A DNA stretch of 64,000 nucleotides from Phaeobacter bryozoorum (GTDB taxonomy: Bacteria; Pseudomonadota; Alphaproteobacteria; Rhodobacterales; Rhodobacteraceae). The stretch lies in the NCBI RefSeq assembly GCF_041893525.1, contig NZ_CP169068.1. One strand, given 5' to 3'. Every line of letters starts with the position of its first letter. Within the stretch, counting starts at the first letter, position 1. A program made the translations under genes and the position numbers. The notes beneath the pieces are model-generated. The model did not search any database. It was given only the letters and a program-made list of their open reading frames with translations, and had not been told where the DNA came from. Below, piece by piece: positions 35,301 to 44,910 of the stretch.

Positions 35301-37824
35301 CACGGCTCTGGTTTCGGTGATGTCGAACCGGTTGATCAGCCGCCAGATGGTCGAGGTTCCCGCCGGGGAGACGGTGATTCCACTGGCAGTTGGTGCCGAC
35401 TGGGGCAGCGGGGCATATGTCTCGGCGATGGTGGTGCAGCCGCTTGCTGGCAAGGCGGATCAGACCCCGACCCGCGCATTGGGGCTTGCCCATGCTCGCG
35501 TCATTCGCCCTGGCCAGGCGCTGGAAGTAACCTTGGACCTGCCGGAGGTGGCCCGACCCCGCCGGACACAGCTGGCCCGCGTCGAGGTCGCGGGGGCCGC
35601 TCCCGGTGAAGAGGTCTGGCTGACGCTGGCGGCGGTTGATCTTGGGATTTTGAACCTCACCGGGTTTCAGAGCCCGGACCCCCTAGCGCATTACTATGGC
35701 CAGCGGCGGCTCGGGATGGAGCTGCGGGATCTTTACGGTCGCCTGATCGAGAGTGGCAACGGCGCCTTGGGCCGGGTGCGCTCCGGCGGCGATGCTGGGG
35801 CGGGGATGCGACTGCAGTCGCCGCCACCGACGCAGGATCTGATGGCGGTGTTTTCCGGTCCGGTGAAGGTCAAGGCCGATGGAACGGCCGAGGTGCCGAT
35901 CGCGCTGCCAGCGTTTAACGGCACGGTGCGGGTGATGGCTGTCGCCTGGTCGCAAGATGCGGTTGGACAGGCGGAGCGGGACATGGTGGTGCGCGATCCG
36001 ATCGTGGTGAGCGCCAATGCCCCGCGTTTTCTGGCGCCCGGAGACAGCAGCCGGGTTCTTGTGGAGCTCACTCATGCAGATGGGCCCGCAGGCCAACTGA
36101 GCCTTGCGGCGCGGGTCCTTGGCGGCGGGCTTGAGATCGGGACATTGCCGCAAGTCCTGGAGCTGGCCGATGGCGCAGATACCACCCTGATGCTGCCGGT
36201 CGAAGCGCTGGCTGTCGGAGATCCGGAGATTGAGCTCGCCGTGACGACACCAGAGGGCGAAACGCTGATCCAGACGCTGCGCCTGCCGGTGCGGGCCAAT
36301 GATCCGATGGTTGCCACAACCAGACGGTTCAGGCTGGCGGCGGGGGATAGTTTTCTGTTCTCATCTGACGTCTTTACCGGGCTGCGACCGGGCGGCGCGC
36401 GGGCAGTGATGTCTGCGGGGCCGCTGGCGCGGTTCGACGTGCCGGGTCTGCTGACGGGCCTCGACCTCTACCCCTATGGCTGTACCGAGCAGATCACATC
36501 CCGGGCGCTGCCGTTGCTGTATCTGTCGTCGGTGGCACGGGCTGCCGGGTTGGGTGACGGGCCGCAGGTTGACGCCCGGATTGACAGCGCCATTCAGCAG
36601 GTGCTGTCGCGGCAGGCCAGCAATGGCGGTTTTGGTCTGTGGCGCGCCGAAAGCGGTGATTTCTGGCTGGATGCTTATGCCAGCGATTTTCTGAGCCGCG
36701 CGCGTGTGCAGGGCTATCAGGTCGCTGACACCCGGTTCCGGCAGGCCTTGGACAACCTGCGCAACCGGGTGAATTATGCCCCCGATTTCGAGAATGGAGG
36801 TGAGGACATCGCCTATGCGCTGCTGGTGCTGGCGCGCGAGGGGGAGGCGGCGATGGGCGATCTGCGCTATTACGCCGACGTTAAGGCTGCGGATTTCGCC
36901 ACACCCCTGGCCGTTGCCCAGATCGGGGCGGCGCTGGCGGCCTATGGCGATCAGCGCCGGGCCGATCAGATGTTTGCCCGGGCGGCCTCTATGTTGCAGG
37001 GGGATGATCCCGATCCGACCCTGTGGCGCGCCGACTATGGCAGCCAGCGCCGCGATCAGGCCGGTGTTCTGGCCTTGGCCAGCGAGGCCGGTTCGCAGGC
37101 GGTGGACAGCCGTCGTCTGAGCGCGGGCCTGACAGCCGATGGCCGGCTGCTGTCCACGCAGGAAAGCGCCTGGACGCTGATGGCGGCTCATGCGCTGATC
37201 GAGGGCGGTGGTGGCTCCGGTCTGCTGGTCAATGGGCAGGCGACGGACGGGCCATTTGTTGAGGTCTTGGATGGGGATCAGGATCGCGATCCGCTGGCGC
37301 TGACGGCCGCCTCGGGCAAGGAGGTCGATATCACCCTCACCACCCTTGGCGTTCCGCTGGTGGCAGCGCCGGCAGGGGGAACTGGCTACAGCATCGAGCG
37401 GAGCTATTACACACTGGAGGGCGAGGCGCTGGCTCCGGATCAGTTCACGGTTGGCGACCGCTTTGTCACCGTGCTGCGGGTGGTCGCGTTTGAGCCGGGT
37501 GGCGCGCGGTTGATGATCAATGATCCGCTGCCTGCGGGGCTGGAGATTGATAATCCCAGCCTGCTGCGATCCGGTGATCTGAGCGGGCTAGACTGGCTGA
37601 CGCTGAGCGACGCGCGACATGCAGAATTCCGTGCGGACCGGTTTCTGGCGGCTGTCGATCTGCGGAGGGGCCGCGGCGACGAGGCCGGGGCGCCGGTGAC
37701 GCTGGCCTATGTGGCGCGGGCGGTGACGCCCGGACTGTTCCACCACCCGGCGGCGTCGGTTGAGGATATGTACCGGCCCGCCAGCCGGGCCCGCACCGCC
37801 ACCGGGCGCGTGCAGGTCCGGTGA
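32359..37824 (+). CDS. Bacterial alpha-2-macroglobulin with N-terminal PAN-like domain
   Basis: 1821 aa. GTG 32359 was chosen: GGAGG lies 8 nt upstream and the product then starts with a signal peptide (MRVPVSFVVLLCGWLVQPLVVFA). A Cys-rich PAN/Apple-like segment follows (about 40-90, MRSCARACSAQTDCVGFAF), then macroglobulin domains, and the thioester motif in YPYGCTEQ (C1375-Q1378), so the reactive thioester looks intact. The family traps proteases in the periplasm. Its stop overlaps the pbpC start by 4 bp (GTGA), the classical pairing with PBP1C that suggests a guard-and-repair role for the envelope. No lipobox is seen, unlike E. coli YfhM. Confidence 0.93.
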   Translation: MRVPVSFVVLLCGWLVQPLVVFADSIFPETRYVIQRDTDHFGADLGPLFDTDMRSCARACSAQTDCVGFAFNSRSNACFPKSAMDQPSPYDGAFSAHKLLAGAAEKQAAKQRAAALQGLEVADLAAVSKQAENLGLRFPTGGSSVEDLIAAAQGAPSAAALRWVAEAVVLSDRGDLWLDYSRRLLRQELNGSAQRRAHEEAFAAALNAYLRSSQPAAQAAGLITAAEALEQLGRGRAALAVLRLAADRDTSAKLSLRLDEAIAKYGFRVTGSRVESDSASPRICVEFSEDLVRSGIDYSDFVKLADPRLVAELTARELCIDGVEHGTRYRVMLRRGLPAATGERLAKDVTLTHYVRDRAPNVRFSGRSYVLPKGDQVAVPVETVNATTLDLRLRGVSDRNLLRTLQEDYFARPLSQWQDEHFASDIAEEIWTGTAEVQQDLNQSVTTRLPLDEALADQPVGLYALSAQVPGADPYEAPAATQWFVLTDLGLSTMLGSDGLHVQVQGLADAAPRAGVRLQLVSNANAVLGTAVSDADGYARFDAGLTRGEGASAPAVIMALTGEEDAAEVDFAFLSLRDAAFDLSDRGVEGRLAPGPIDVFLTTDRGAYRAGEVIHATALARDPRAEALPGVPLIAVLNRPDGVEYARVVSDQGVLGGHVFRLPIGDTAPRGTWRLSILSDPEAPALASRQILVEDFLPERIDFTQELAAGADQGLRPGTSAPLRIEARYLFGAPGRDLTIEGEVTLRPAEQVSGWTGYRFGRHDEVVAPQSRYFGGMSTDASGLGVVTVTLPEIDAPGQPLIAEVTTRLADGGARPVERQMTVPMQPDGPVIGIKPLFEEVVAEGDAARFSVIALAPDGSTRDMPVTWSLNRVETRYQWYQLYGNWNWEPTTRRSRIATGEATLSAATPLVLEQPVDWGRYELVIEHRGTPYVAASTDFYAGWYVPDEGADTPDQLDVFLDRDSYQPGDTARLRLVTRAAGTALVSVMSNRLISRQMVEVPAGETVIPLAVGADWGSGAYVSAMVVQPLAGKADQTPTRALGLAHARVIRPGQALEVTLDLPEVARPRRTQLARVEVAGAAPGEEVWLTLAAVDLGILNLTGFQSPDPLAHYYGQRRLGMELRDLYGRLIESGNGALGRVRSGGDAGAGMRLQSPPPTQDLMAVFSGPVKVKADGTAEVPIALPAFNGTVRVMAVAWSQDAVGQAERDMVVRDPIVVSANAPRFLAPGDSSRVLVELTHADGPAGQLSLAARVLGGGLEIGTLPQVLELADGADTTLMLPVEALAVGDPEIELAVTTPEGETLIQTLRLPVRANDPMVATTRRFRLAAGDSFLFSSDVFTGLRPGGARAVMSAGPLARFDVPGLLTGLDLYPYGCTEQITSRALPLLYLSSVARAAGLGDGPQVDARIDSAIQQVLSRQASNGGFGLWRAESGDFWLDAYASDFLSRARVQGYQVADTRFRQALDNLRNRVNYAPDFENGGEDIAYALLVLAREGEAAMGDLRYYADVKAADFATPLAVAQIGAALAAYGDQRRADQMFARAASMLQGDDPDPTLWRADYGSQRRDQAGVLALASEAGSQAVDSRRLSAGLTADGRLLSTQESAWTLMAAHALIEGGGGSGLLVNGQATDGPFVEVLDGDQDRDPLALTAASGKEVDITLTTLGVPLVAAPAGGTGYSIERSYYTLEGEALAPDQFTVGDRFVTVLRVVAFEPGGARLMINDPLPAGLEIDNPSLLRSGDLSGLDWLTLSDARHAEFRADRFLAAVDLRRGRGDEAGAPVTLAYVARAVTPGLFHHPAASVEDMYRPASRARTATGRVQVR

Positions 37825-39908
37825 TCCGCGCGCCAAAGATGCGGCTACGGGCGCGCTCCTCCTGGCGGCTGCTGGGAGGGGCGGCTGCCCTATGCGTGAC
37901 CATTGCTGCGCTGGGATTGGGGGTCGAGACCTGGATCGCCCGAACGCCGATGCCCGCAACACTGGCGGAGACAGCCACCGAGGTGCGCGACCGAAACAGC
38001 CAGTTGCTGCGGGCCTATCCGGTTGCCGATGGGATCTGGCGGATGGCGGTGCGGCCGGATCAGGTCGACGCGGGCTATCGCGCGATGCTGCTGCGCTATG
38101 AGGACAAGCGGTTCTACGACCATGGCGGCGTTGATGCGCTTGCTCTGCTGCGGGCGGCGGCGCAGGCGGTGTGGCAGCGGCGTGTGGTCTCGGGTGGCTC
38201 GACACTGACGATGCAGGTGGCGCGGCTGCTGGAGGATGGCAGCACCGGGCGCTGGGCAGGAAAACTGCGCCAGATTCGGCTGGCGCTGGCGCTGGAGCGG
38301 CGCCTGACCAAGGCGCAGATCCTTGAGTTGTATCTGGTTCACGCGCCCTTTGGTGGCAATCTGGAAGGCGTGCGGGCGGCGAGCTATGCCTGGTTCGGCA
38401 AGGAGCCGTCGCGGTTGTCTCCGGCGGAGGCGGCGCTGCTGGTCGCCTTGCCGCAGGCACCGGAGGCGCGCCGCCCGGATCGCGCTCCGAAACCTGCAGA
38501 GATGGCCCGCAACCGGGTATTGGCGCGGATGGCAGCCGCAGGCGTCTTGCCGGTGGAGGCGGCCGAGGCTGCGCAGCGGGCGCGGATCCCCCGGCAAATG
38601 CGCCCCTTCCCGCAGATGGCCGCGCATCTGGCGGATCGCGTGATAGCCGAGACGCCGGAGCTTGCGCGGATTGATCTGACGGTGGAGGCCGGATTACAGC
38701 ACCGGCTGGCGCGGCTGGTGGCGCAGACCGTCGCGCGGCAGGACGCCCGGCTGTCGGCGGCGGTGCTGGTGGCCGATCACCAGAGCGGCGAGATCCTCGC
38801 CTCGGTCGGCTCAGCCGGATATCAGGATGATCTGCGACAGGGGTTTGTGGATATGACGCGCGCGGCGCGTTCGCCGGGGTCCACGCTGAAACCGCTGGTC
38901 TATGGTCTTGCCTTTGATCAGGGGCTGGCGCACCCGGAAACCATGATCCACGACGGGCCTATTGATATCGACGGGTATGCGCCACAGAATTTTGACGGAG
39001 GTTATCGCGGCGACCTGCGGATGCGGCGTGCGCTGCAATTATCGCTGAATACGCCGGTAATACGCGTGATGCAGGCGCTGGGTCCGGCGCGGTTGATGTC
39101 AGCCCTGCGGCGCGGAGGCGCGCGACCGCAACTGCCCGGCGGCAAGCCGGGACTGGCGGTGGCGCTGGGCGGGGTGGGCCTGTCGCTGCATGATCTGATG
39201 CAGGTCTATGCCGGGCTGGCGGCGGGCGGGCAGGGGCCTCGGTTGCGGGTGCGTATGGAGGCGTCGTTTGAACGGATGCCACGCCTGTTGAGCGAGGTCT
39301 CAGCCTGGCATCTCACCGATGTTCTGCGCGATGTGCCGCCGCCAGCAGGTGCGCCTGCTGGCGTGCTGGCCTATAAGACAGGGACGTCCTACGGGCACCG
39401 CGATACCTGGGCGATTGGCTGGGATGGTCGCCATGTGGTTGGCGTCTGGCTTGGCCGGGCCGATGGCACGCCGGTGCCGGGCGCCTTTGGCGCGGAGCTG
39501 GCGGCCCCACTGTTGTTTGAGGCCTTCGGGCGGCTCGGGACCGGTTTTGCACCGCTCCCTCCGGCGCCTCGCTCGGCGTTGCGGGTGGCCACTTCGGAGC
39601 TGCCGCTGCCCTTGCAGCGCTTTGACGGCGGTCGGGCGGGTGGCCAGCCCGCTGACGCGGTGCAGCTGGCGTTTCCACCGGACGGTGCGGCGCTGATGCT
39701 GGCAGAGGATGGACAGGTCACGCTGCGGATCAAAGGCGGCGAGGCGCCGTTTCTGGTGCTGGCCAATCAAAAGCCGGTGGTGACCGGCGCCCGCCGCCGC
39801 AGCATTGATCTGCCGGGGATGGAGCGCGGATTTTCAACACTGGTGGTGGTTGATCGCAATGGTCGCTCCGATCAGGCCCGCGTGCGGATCACCCGCCCAG
39901 GTGAGTAG
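37821..39908 (+). CDS. pbpC: Penicillin-binding protein 1C
   Basis: 695 aa, class A PBP: N-terminal membrane anchor (about 17-40), glycosyltransferase domain with EDKRFYDHGG (E94) and GGSTLTMQVARLL, then a transpeptidase domain with SPGSTLKP (S354, K357), SLN and KTGTS (K519). The C-terminal BiPBP-like domain (about 600-690, ending RVRITRP) is typical of PBP1C. It polymerises glycan in the periplasm. GTG 37821 overlaps the macroglobulin stop; ATG 37839 is an alternative start. It ends 31 bp from the oppositely oriented operon. Confidence 0.93.
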   Translation: MIRAPKMRLRARSSWRLLGGAAALCVTIAALGLGVETWIARTPMPATLAETATEVRDRNSQLLRAYPVADGIWRMAVRPDQVDAGYRAMLLRYEDKRFYDHGGVDALALLRAAAQAVWQRRVVSGGSTLTMQVARLLEDGSTGRWAGKLRQIRLALALERRLTKAQILELYLVHAPFGGNLEGVRAASYAWFGKEPSRLSPAEAALLVALPQAPEARRPDRAPKPAEMARNRVLARMAAAGVLPVEAAEAAQRARIPRQMRPFPQMAAHLADRVIAETPELARIDLTVEAGLQHRLARLVAQTVARQDARLSAAVLVADHQSGEILASVGSAGYQDDLRQGFVDMTRAARSPGSTLKPLVYGLAFDQGLAHPETMIHDGPIDIDGYAPQNFDGGYRGDLRMRRALQLSLNTPVIRVMQALGPARLMSALRRGGARPQLPGGKPGLAVALGGVGLSLHDLMQVYAGLAAGGQGPRLRVRMEASFERMPRLLSEVSAWHLTDVLRDVPPPAGAPAGVLAYKTGTSYGHRDTWAIGWDGRHVVGVWLGRADGTPVPGAFGAELAAPLLFEAFGRLGTGFAPLPPAPRSALRVATSELPLPLQRFDGGRAGGQPADAVQLAFPPDGAALMLAEDGQVTLRIKGGEAPFLVLANQKPVVTGARRRSIDLPGMERGFSTLVVVDRNGRSDQARVRITRPGE

Positions 39909-39939
39909 CGCAGATCCGGCACCCCGCAAAGGCTGATGG

Positions 39940-42000
39940 TCACCGCCGCCCTTCGCGCAGCCAGCCTGCGAGAATTGCCGCGCTGGCCAGCAGCAGCACC
40001 AGCCAAGCGGGAAGCAGCGGCGTCTGGTTGACCGAGACGGTGCGATAGGCGTCGCGCGGGGTCAGTCCGATCCAGCCACGTCCAGCGGCAACGCGTCCCT
40101 CGCGCACATCGCGCAGGCTCGGGATACCGTCGTGCAGCGCGCGCACGCCGCCACGGGTCTGGGCCACGGCGGCGGCCATGATATCGCCGGTGGCAATGGT
40201 CTGTTCAAATTCACGCGGCGCCGCAGGGCCGAGGCCGATGACGGTGGACTGGCTGCCTTCTTCCAGTCGGTAAAGACCGGGTTCCGGCCCCTCGTAGCGG
40301 CCTTCCCAGCGGCCGGGCGCGGTTTGGGTCATCGTGACGGTGACTGTGCTGCCATCGGGATTTGTGACCGTGACATCGCCGACATCTTCGCCCAGGCTGC
40401 GGCGCTGGATGCGCATACGCTGCCCGGTTGCCTCGGCTGACAGGACGTCCTCTTCCAGCTCGGGCTCTTTCATCATCCAATGGGCAAGGCGCCGCAGCAG
40501 CTCAAGCTGCGGGCCGCCGCCTTCGTATCCCCGGCTCCAGAGCCAGGCATGATCGGAGGCCAGCAGCGCCACGCGCCCCTCGCCGACCCGGTTCAGAACC
40601 AGCAGCGGGCGGTCATCCAGGCCGCTCATCAGGACATTGCCCTGGGGGACGTCGACTTCGATCTGCCGCAGCCAGCGACCCCAGTCGGAGGCGCCGGTGA
40701 GATCGGCGGTAACAGGGTGGCGCTGGCCCAGATCGGTGATTTCCGGGCGATAGGCGCGCTCCAGCACCCGCGCCGAGGGGCTGGCAGGCAGGATGCTGGC
40801 CAGCGGAGAACGATAGATGCTGTCGGCGCTGGCAAAATCCGGCCCCGCCGCCACCAGAACCGCGCCTCCGCGTTCAACATAATCGGCCACATTGTCGAGG
40901 TAGATCGCCGGCAGGATGCCGCGCCGTTTGTAGCGATCAAAGATGATCAGATCGAAATCATTGATCTTTTCCAGAAACAGCTCCCGCGTTGGAAAGGCAA
41001 TCAGCGACAGCTCATCGACCGGTACCCCGTCCTGTTTTTCCGGTGGGCGCAGAATGGTGAAATGCACCAGATCCACCGCGCTGTCGGATTTCAGCAGATT
41101 GCGCCAGGTGCGCCCGCCCGGATGCGGCTCGCCCGAGACCAGCAGCACGCGCAACCGATCGCGCACCCCGTTGATCTGGACCAGCGCGGCGTTGTTGCGA
41201 TCGGTCAGCTCGCCCTCGGCGGTGGGGACGGTGAACTGGATCACGTTGCGCCCCCCATGTGGCAGGGTCAGTGGCAGGTCAAAATCGACACCGACAGGCA
41301 GGTTGAAGCGCTGCGGTTCGGCGCCGCCGATGGAAATCGCCAGCTCTGCCAGATTGCCGGTTGCGGGGGCCTCGCCCTGATCCTCGATCCTGAGGGTCAG
41401 GGTCACGGGTTCACCGATAATGGCAAAGCTGGGGGCGTTCTTGACGATCAGCCGCCGGTCCCAATCGCTGGGGCGACCGGTCAGCAGCAGATGCAGCGGG
41501 GCAGGCAGGGCCGGGGTCTGCGCAATGTCATGGACCTGGCCATCGCTGAGCGCGATCATCCCGGCAACCCGACCGCGCGGCACATTGGCAAGCGCCTCGG
41601 CCAGTGCGCCCATCAGCAGGGTGCCACTGTTGTCGCTGCTGCCATCACGCGGCGGGACGCTGTCGACGGCAATCCAGCGAACCTCGGTGTTCGGGCGCTG
41701 ACTGAGGGCGGTCTCCAATGCGGCACGGGCGGCCCCTGTCTGGTCGGGGCGGTCGGACAGGGCCTGGCTGGCGGTCTTATCCTCAAGCACCAGAACGATG
41801 TCACTGAGCGCGGCGCGGTCTTCGATCTGGTACACCGGGCCGCTGAGGGCCGCGATCAGCACCAGAGCGGCGAGCGCACGCATCGGCCATCCCGCAAGGC
41901 GTTTCCAGGCCGCCAGAGCCAGCACCGCAACCGACAGCGCCGCAAGCAGGCCGATCAGCGGCCAGGGGACCAGTGGGTCAAAGAGGATGGTCTGTGTCAT
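39940..42000 (-). CDS. Membrane protein with VWA-like and glutamine-amidotransferase-like regions
   Basis: 686 aa, last gene of the MoxR operon. Two N-terminal membrane segments (about 10-55), a von Willebrand-like stretch (DIVLVLEDKTASQAL ... MIALSDGQVHD), an Ig-like part, a class-I-amidotransferase-like region (FDLIIFDRY, YVERGGAVLVAAGP, LLASDHAWLWSRG) and a C-terminal membrane helix. No catalytic Cys of an amidotransferase is seen. Its MIDAS-like metal site is incomplete, so it is probably structural. It starts 15 bp after the preceding gene. Confidence 0.75.
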   Translation of the reverse strand: MTQTILFDPLVPWPLIGLLAALSVAVLALAAWKRLAGWPMRALAALVLIAALSGPVYQIEDRAALSDIVLVLEDKTASQALSDRPDQTGAARAALETALSQRPNTEVRWIAVDSVPPRDGSSDNSGTLLMGALAEALANVPRGRVAGMIALSDGQVHDIAQTPALPAPLHLLLTGRPSDWDRRLIVKNAPSFAIIGEPVTLTLRIEDQGEAPATGNLAELAISIGGAEPQRFNLPVGVDFDLPLTLPHGGRNVIQFTVPTAEGELTDRNNAALVQINGVRDRLRVLLVSGEPHPGGRTWRNLLKSDSAVDLVHFTILRPPEKQDGVPVDELSLIAFPTRELFLEKINDFDLIIFDRYKRRGILPAIYLDNVADYVERGGAVLVAAGPDFASADSIYRSPLASILPASPSARVLERAYRPEITDLGQRHPVTADLTGASDWGRWLRQIEVDVPQGNVLMSGLDDRPLLVLNRVGEGRVALLASDHAWLWSRGYEGGGPQLELLRRLAHWMMKEPELEEDVLSAEATGQRMRIQRRSLGEDVGDVTVTNPDGSTVTVTMTQTAPGRWEGRYEGPEPGLYRLEEGSQSTVIGLGPAAPREFEQTIATGDIMAAAVAQTRGGVRALHDGIPSLRDVREGRVAAGRGWIGLTPRDAYRTVSVNQTPLLPAWLVLLLASAAILAGWLREGRR

Positions 42001-42015
42001 CTGTCCAGCCTCATG

Positions 42016-44910
42016 TCATTGCCCCAGCCGATCGAGCAGGGCGGGGACATGCACCTGATCGGATTTGTAGTTGCCAGTGAGTACATGCATGACCAGATTG
42101 ACCCCAAAGCGGTAGGCCAATTCGCGCTGACGCTCGCCGGTATAGCCGCGCCCCACTGGCAGCAGAGGGCGGCCGTTGTCATCCACGGCCCAGGCGGAGG
42201 CCCAGTCGTTGCCGCCGATGACAACCGGTGTGACACCATCATTTAGGTTGCGGAAGGGGATGCCTTCCACCTGCTGGGCATCGGCGGGCGCGGCTTCGAC
42301 CCAGAGCGTGCCGCGGCTGTGGCGTCCGGGGAAATCCTGTAGCAGATAGAAGGCGCGGGTCAGCACATGGTCTGCGGGCAGCGGTTCGAGTGGCGGCACG
42401 TCCAGCCGCAGGGCCAGTTGTTGCAGGCGCCGCCCTGCCGGGCTGCTGGCTCCGGCGCGGGTCAGGTCGGCGTCGCGGGTGTCAAAGAGGATCATCCCGC
42501 CGGTGCGCAGATAGGTGTTGAGCCGGTCGTAGGCCGCACCCGAGGGCAGCGGCTGATTGGCGGTCACCGGCCAGTAGAGCAGCGGGTAGAACGCCAGCTC
42601 GTCGCGCTCCAGATCAACGCCGGCGGGGGGAGAGGGTTCAACCGATGTGCGGAACCGCAATGTGTTGGACAGCCCTTGCAAGCCGTCGCGCGCCAGCTGG
42701 TCAATCTGCGGGTTGCCGGTCAGCACATGGGCCAGCGTCAGCTCGGCCGCGCGGTCTGCGGCGAGGGCGTCTGCTGCGGGATCGGATGCGTCGGACCGGG
42801 CCGCGCTGTCGGTTTGCTCGATCACCAAGGCGTTGCCCTGGGCGTGGCTGCGCAGGTCGCTGCCGGAGCCGGTGGCCCAGATACAGGTGGCGAGGACCAG
42901 GGCCGATGCGAGGTTTTGCGCCTTGGGTGCGGTCGGTCGTGTCCGACGCATCAGTAATCCCGACAGCAGCAGCGCGGCGATTACGTCGAGCGCCAGCAAC
43001 AGCAGGGAGAGGCTGATCAGGATGCCGCCAAGCGGGCGCTCCGGCGTGCCACCATAGCCAAGGATTGGCAGCCCGACGGGCCAGCCAATTGGCGTCAGCT
43101 GATCCTCGGCCCGCATGACATTGCGGGCAATCCGCCGATCCCCGTTCTGGTACAGGCCGGGTTGCAGGCCGGGGCCGGTCAGGGCGGCAATCAGATCAGG
43201 CCCTGCGACACCGGGCAGGGCATCGGCATCCGAAAGGTCACCAAAGCCATCGAGCACCTGAAGCGGCGCCCATGTGGTGCCCTCCAGATCCGTAGCCTCG
43301 GCCGGTTTGGCACCGGAGGAAACCGCCAGCCGCTCCATCATCTGCACAAATAGGCCCGAGAGCGGCAAGGTGCTCCATTCCGCATTGGCGGTGACATGGA
43401 AGAGCACGATCTGACCATTGCCGAGCGGTTTGCGTGTCACCAGCGGCGTCCCATCGGAGAGTTCCGCAATCACCCGCTCCGCAAGGCTGGGATCGGGTTG
43501 TGCGACCACCTGTGAACTGACGGTGACGTCCTCGGGGATGGTCAGCCCGAAGAAAGGAGAGCCTTCGGCAAAGGTGGCCAGCGTCTTGGGCTCGCCCCAG
43601 CTCATGGCGCCGCCAATGCTGCGGCCTCCGATCCGCAGGCGCACCGGCAGCAGCGGCTCTTCGTCGGTGCGGGCGGTATCGCTGGCGGCCAGCCGGGGAC
43701 CGGCAAACCGCAGGAGCAATCCGCCTTCGTTGACCCAGTCCACCACCGCTGCCTCCTGATCGGGGGGCAGACGTGCGGTATCGGCCAGGACGATCACATC
43801 CGGGTTGGCAGGCAAGAGATCGTTCAGCCCGCCTTCCAGCAGGTCTGCGTTTGGCGCCAGCGCCTTGCGCAGATAGTGCAGGGGCGACAGCAGGGCGAGG
43901 CCTTCGTTGCCGCTCTGGCTGGAGATCAGCGCCACCTCGCGGCGGCGCAGACCGTCATCGGTAAGCGATATAGCCCCTGCGCTGCGGTGACCCTGCAGTT
44001 CGAAGAGCCGGATACGTGCGCGCAGCTCAGCGGGCAGGGACAGGCGGGCGGTGGCCTCAAGCCCGTTGGCGGCAGCGGTATCTGTATCGGCAAAATCCAC
44101 CGTCGCCGCGCCCAGAGTCCGCATGGTGCCGCCCGGATCCGGCCCACGGGCAAGCACGGTGACGGTCTGGTCACTGCCGGGGGTGATCTGGGTGTGGTTG
44201 CGAGTGACCGTGATTTCCATAGCGCCGTCGACATAGACCACCGGACGCAGGGCCAGCCTTGGGGTGGGATGTTGATAGACGGTCAACTCGCCGCGCTGGC
44301 GCAGCGTCGCCATCAACGCATCGCGACCCGGATAGTCCAAGCCGTCACTGAACCACAGGCTGTCAAAGCCCCCGTCAACTGCTGCTATCTGCGCCTGTGC
44401 CGTCGTGAGCTGGTCTTGCGAGGGTTGCCAGGCCTGTGGCGTTTCGCCGATCAGCTGTCGGCGCCAGCTGACTGCGCTTTGGAATTGCGGGGGCTGCGGT
44501 GCGGTGAGCCGCAGTACGGCTACGGGTCGATTGGCGCGTCCAGCCTCGGCCAGGAGGCGGTCGATCTCCTCGCGGGTGCGCTCCCATTCCGGGGCGCCGG
44601 CCCAGCTGCCATCAAGCACCACCAGCAGCGGGCCGCGGCCCGAGGGTGCGGTGCTTGGGTTGAGCACAGGCCCGGCCAGACCAACGATGGCCGCTGCCAC
44701 CGCCATCAGCCGCAGTAAGAGCAGCCACCAGGGGGTCCGATCCGAAAGACTGTCATCGTCGCGCAACCCCAGCAGCAGTGTGACCGCCGGAAACAGGCGC
44801 TTGCGCGGGGCAGGCGGGACTGCCCGCAGAAGCAGCCAGAGCAACGGCAGTGCCAGGAGTGCCAGAAGCAACCAGGGGGCCGTGAAGCCGATGCCCGCAA
44901 TCGTTGTCAT
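42016..44910 (-). CDS. BatA-like/DUF4159 membrane protein
   Basis: 964 aa from ATG 44910, which overlaps the DUF58 stop by ATGA. The N-terminus (FTAPWLLLALLALPLLWLLLRAVPP) is the BatA-type aerotolerance N-terminal double helix, followed by a VWA-like part (LLVVLDGSWAGAPEW) and an amidotransferase-like middle (PDVIVLADTARL, VNEGGLLLRFAGPRL). A membrane segment lies near 650 (GGILISLSLLLLALDV), and the DUF4159 domain is at the C-terminus (FYPLLYWPVT ... GGMILFDTRDAD ... FGVNLVMHVLTGNYKSDQVH). Operons of this type are associated with MoxR-driven assembly of envelope complexes; the exact role is unknown. Confidence 0.85.
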   Translation of the reverse strand: MTTIAGIGFTAPWLLLALLALPLLWLLLRAVPPAPRKRLFPAVTLLLGLRDDDSLSDRTPWWLLLLRLMAVAAAIVGLAGPVLNPSTAPSGRGPLLVVLDGSWAGAPEWERTREEIDRLLAEAGRANRPVAVLRLTAPQPPQFQSAVSWRRQLIGETPQAWQPSQDQLTTAQAQIAAVDGGFDSLWFSDGLDYPGRDALMATLRQRGELTVYQHPTPRLALRPVVYVDGAMEITVTRNHTQITPGSDQTVTVLARGPDPGGTMRTLGAATVDFADTDTAAANGLEATARLSLPAELRARIRLFELQGHRSAGAISLTDDGLRRREVALISSQSGNEGLALLSPLHYLRKALAPNADLLEGGLNDLLPANPDVIVLADTARLPPDQEAAVVDWVNEGGLLLRFAGPRLAASDTARTDEEPLLPVRLRIGGRSIGGAMSWGEPKTLATFAEGSPFFGLTIPEDVTVSSQVVAQPDPSLAERVIAELSDGTPLVTRKPLGNGQIVLFHVTANAEWSTLPLSGLFVQMMERLAVSSGAKPAEATDLEGTTWAPLQVLDGFGDLSDADALPGVAGPDLIAALTGPGLQPGLYQNGDRRIARNVMRAEDQLTPIGWPVGLPILGYGGTPERPLGGILISLSLLLLALDVIAALLLSGLLMRRTRPTAPKAQNLASALVLATCIWATGSGSDLRSHAQGNALVIEQTDSAARSDASDPAADALAADRAAELTLAHVLTGNPQIDQLARDGLQGLSNTLRFRTSVEPSPPAGVDLERDELAFYPLLYWPVTANQPLPSGAAYDRLNTYLRTGGMILFDTRDADLTRAGASSPAGRRLQQLALRLDVPPLEPLPADHVLTRAFYLLQDFPGRHSRGTLWVEAAPADAQQVEGIPFRNLNDGVTPVVIGGNDWASAWAVDDNGRPLLPVGRGYTGERQRELAYRFGVNLVMHVLTGNYKSDQVHVPALLDRLGQ

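Noticed and set aside
34081..35493. 470-codon minus-strand frame inside the macroglobulin gene
   Set aside because: Antisense shadow of a long high-GC gene.
40480..42246. 588-codon + strand frame opposite the MoxR operon genes
   Set aside because: Spans two well supported minus-strand genes and a start/stop junction; no motifs.
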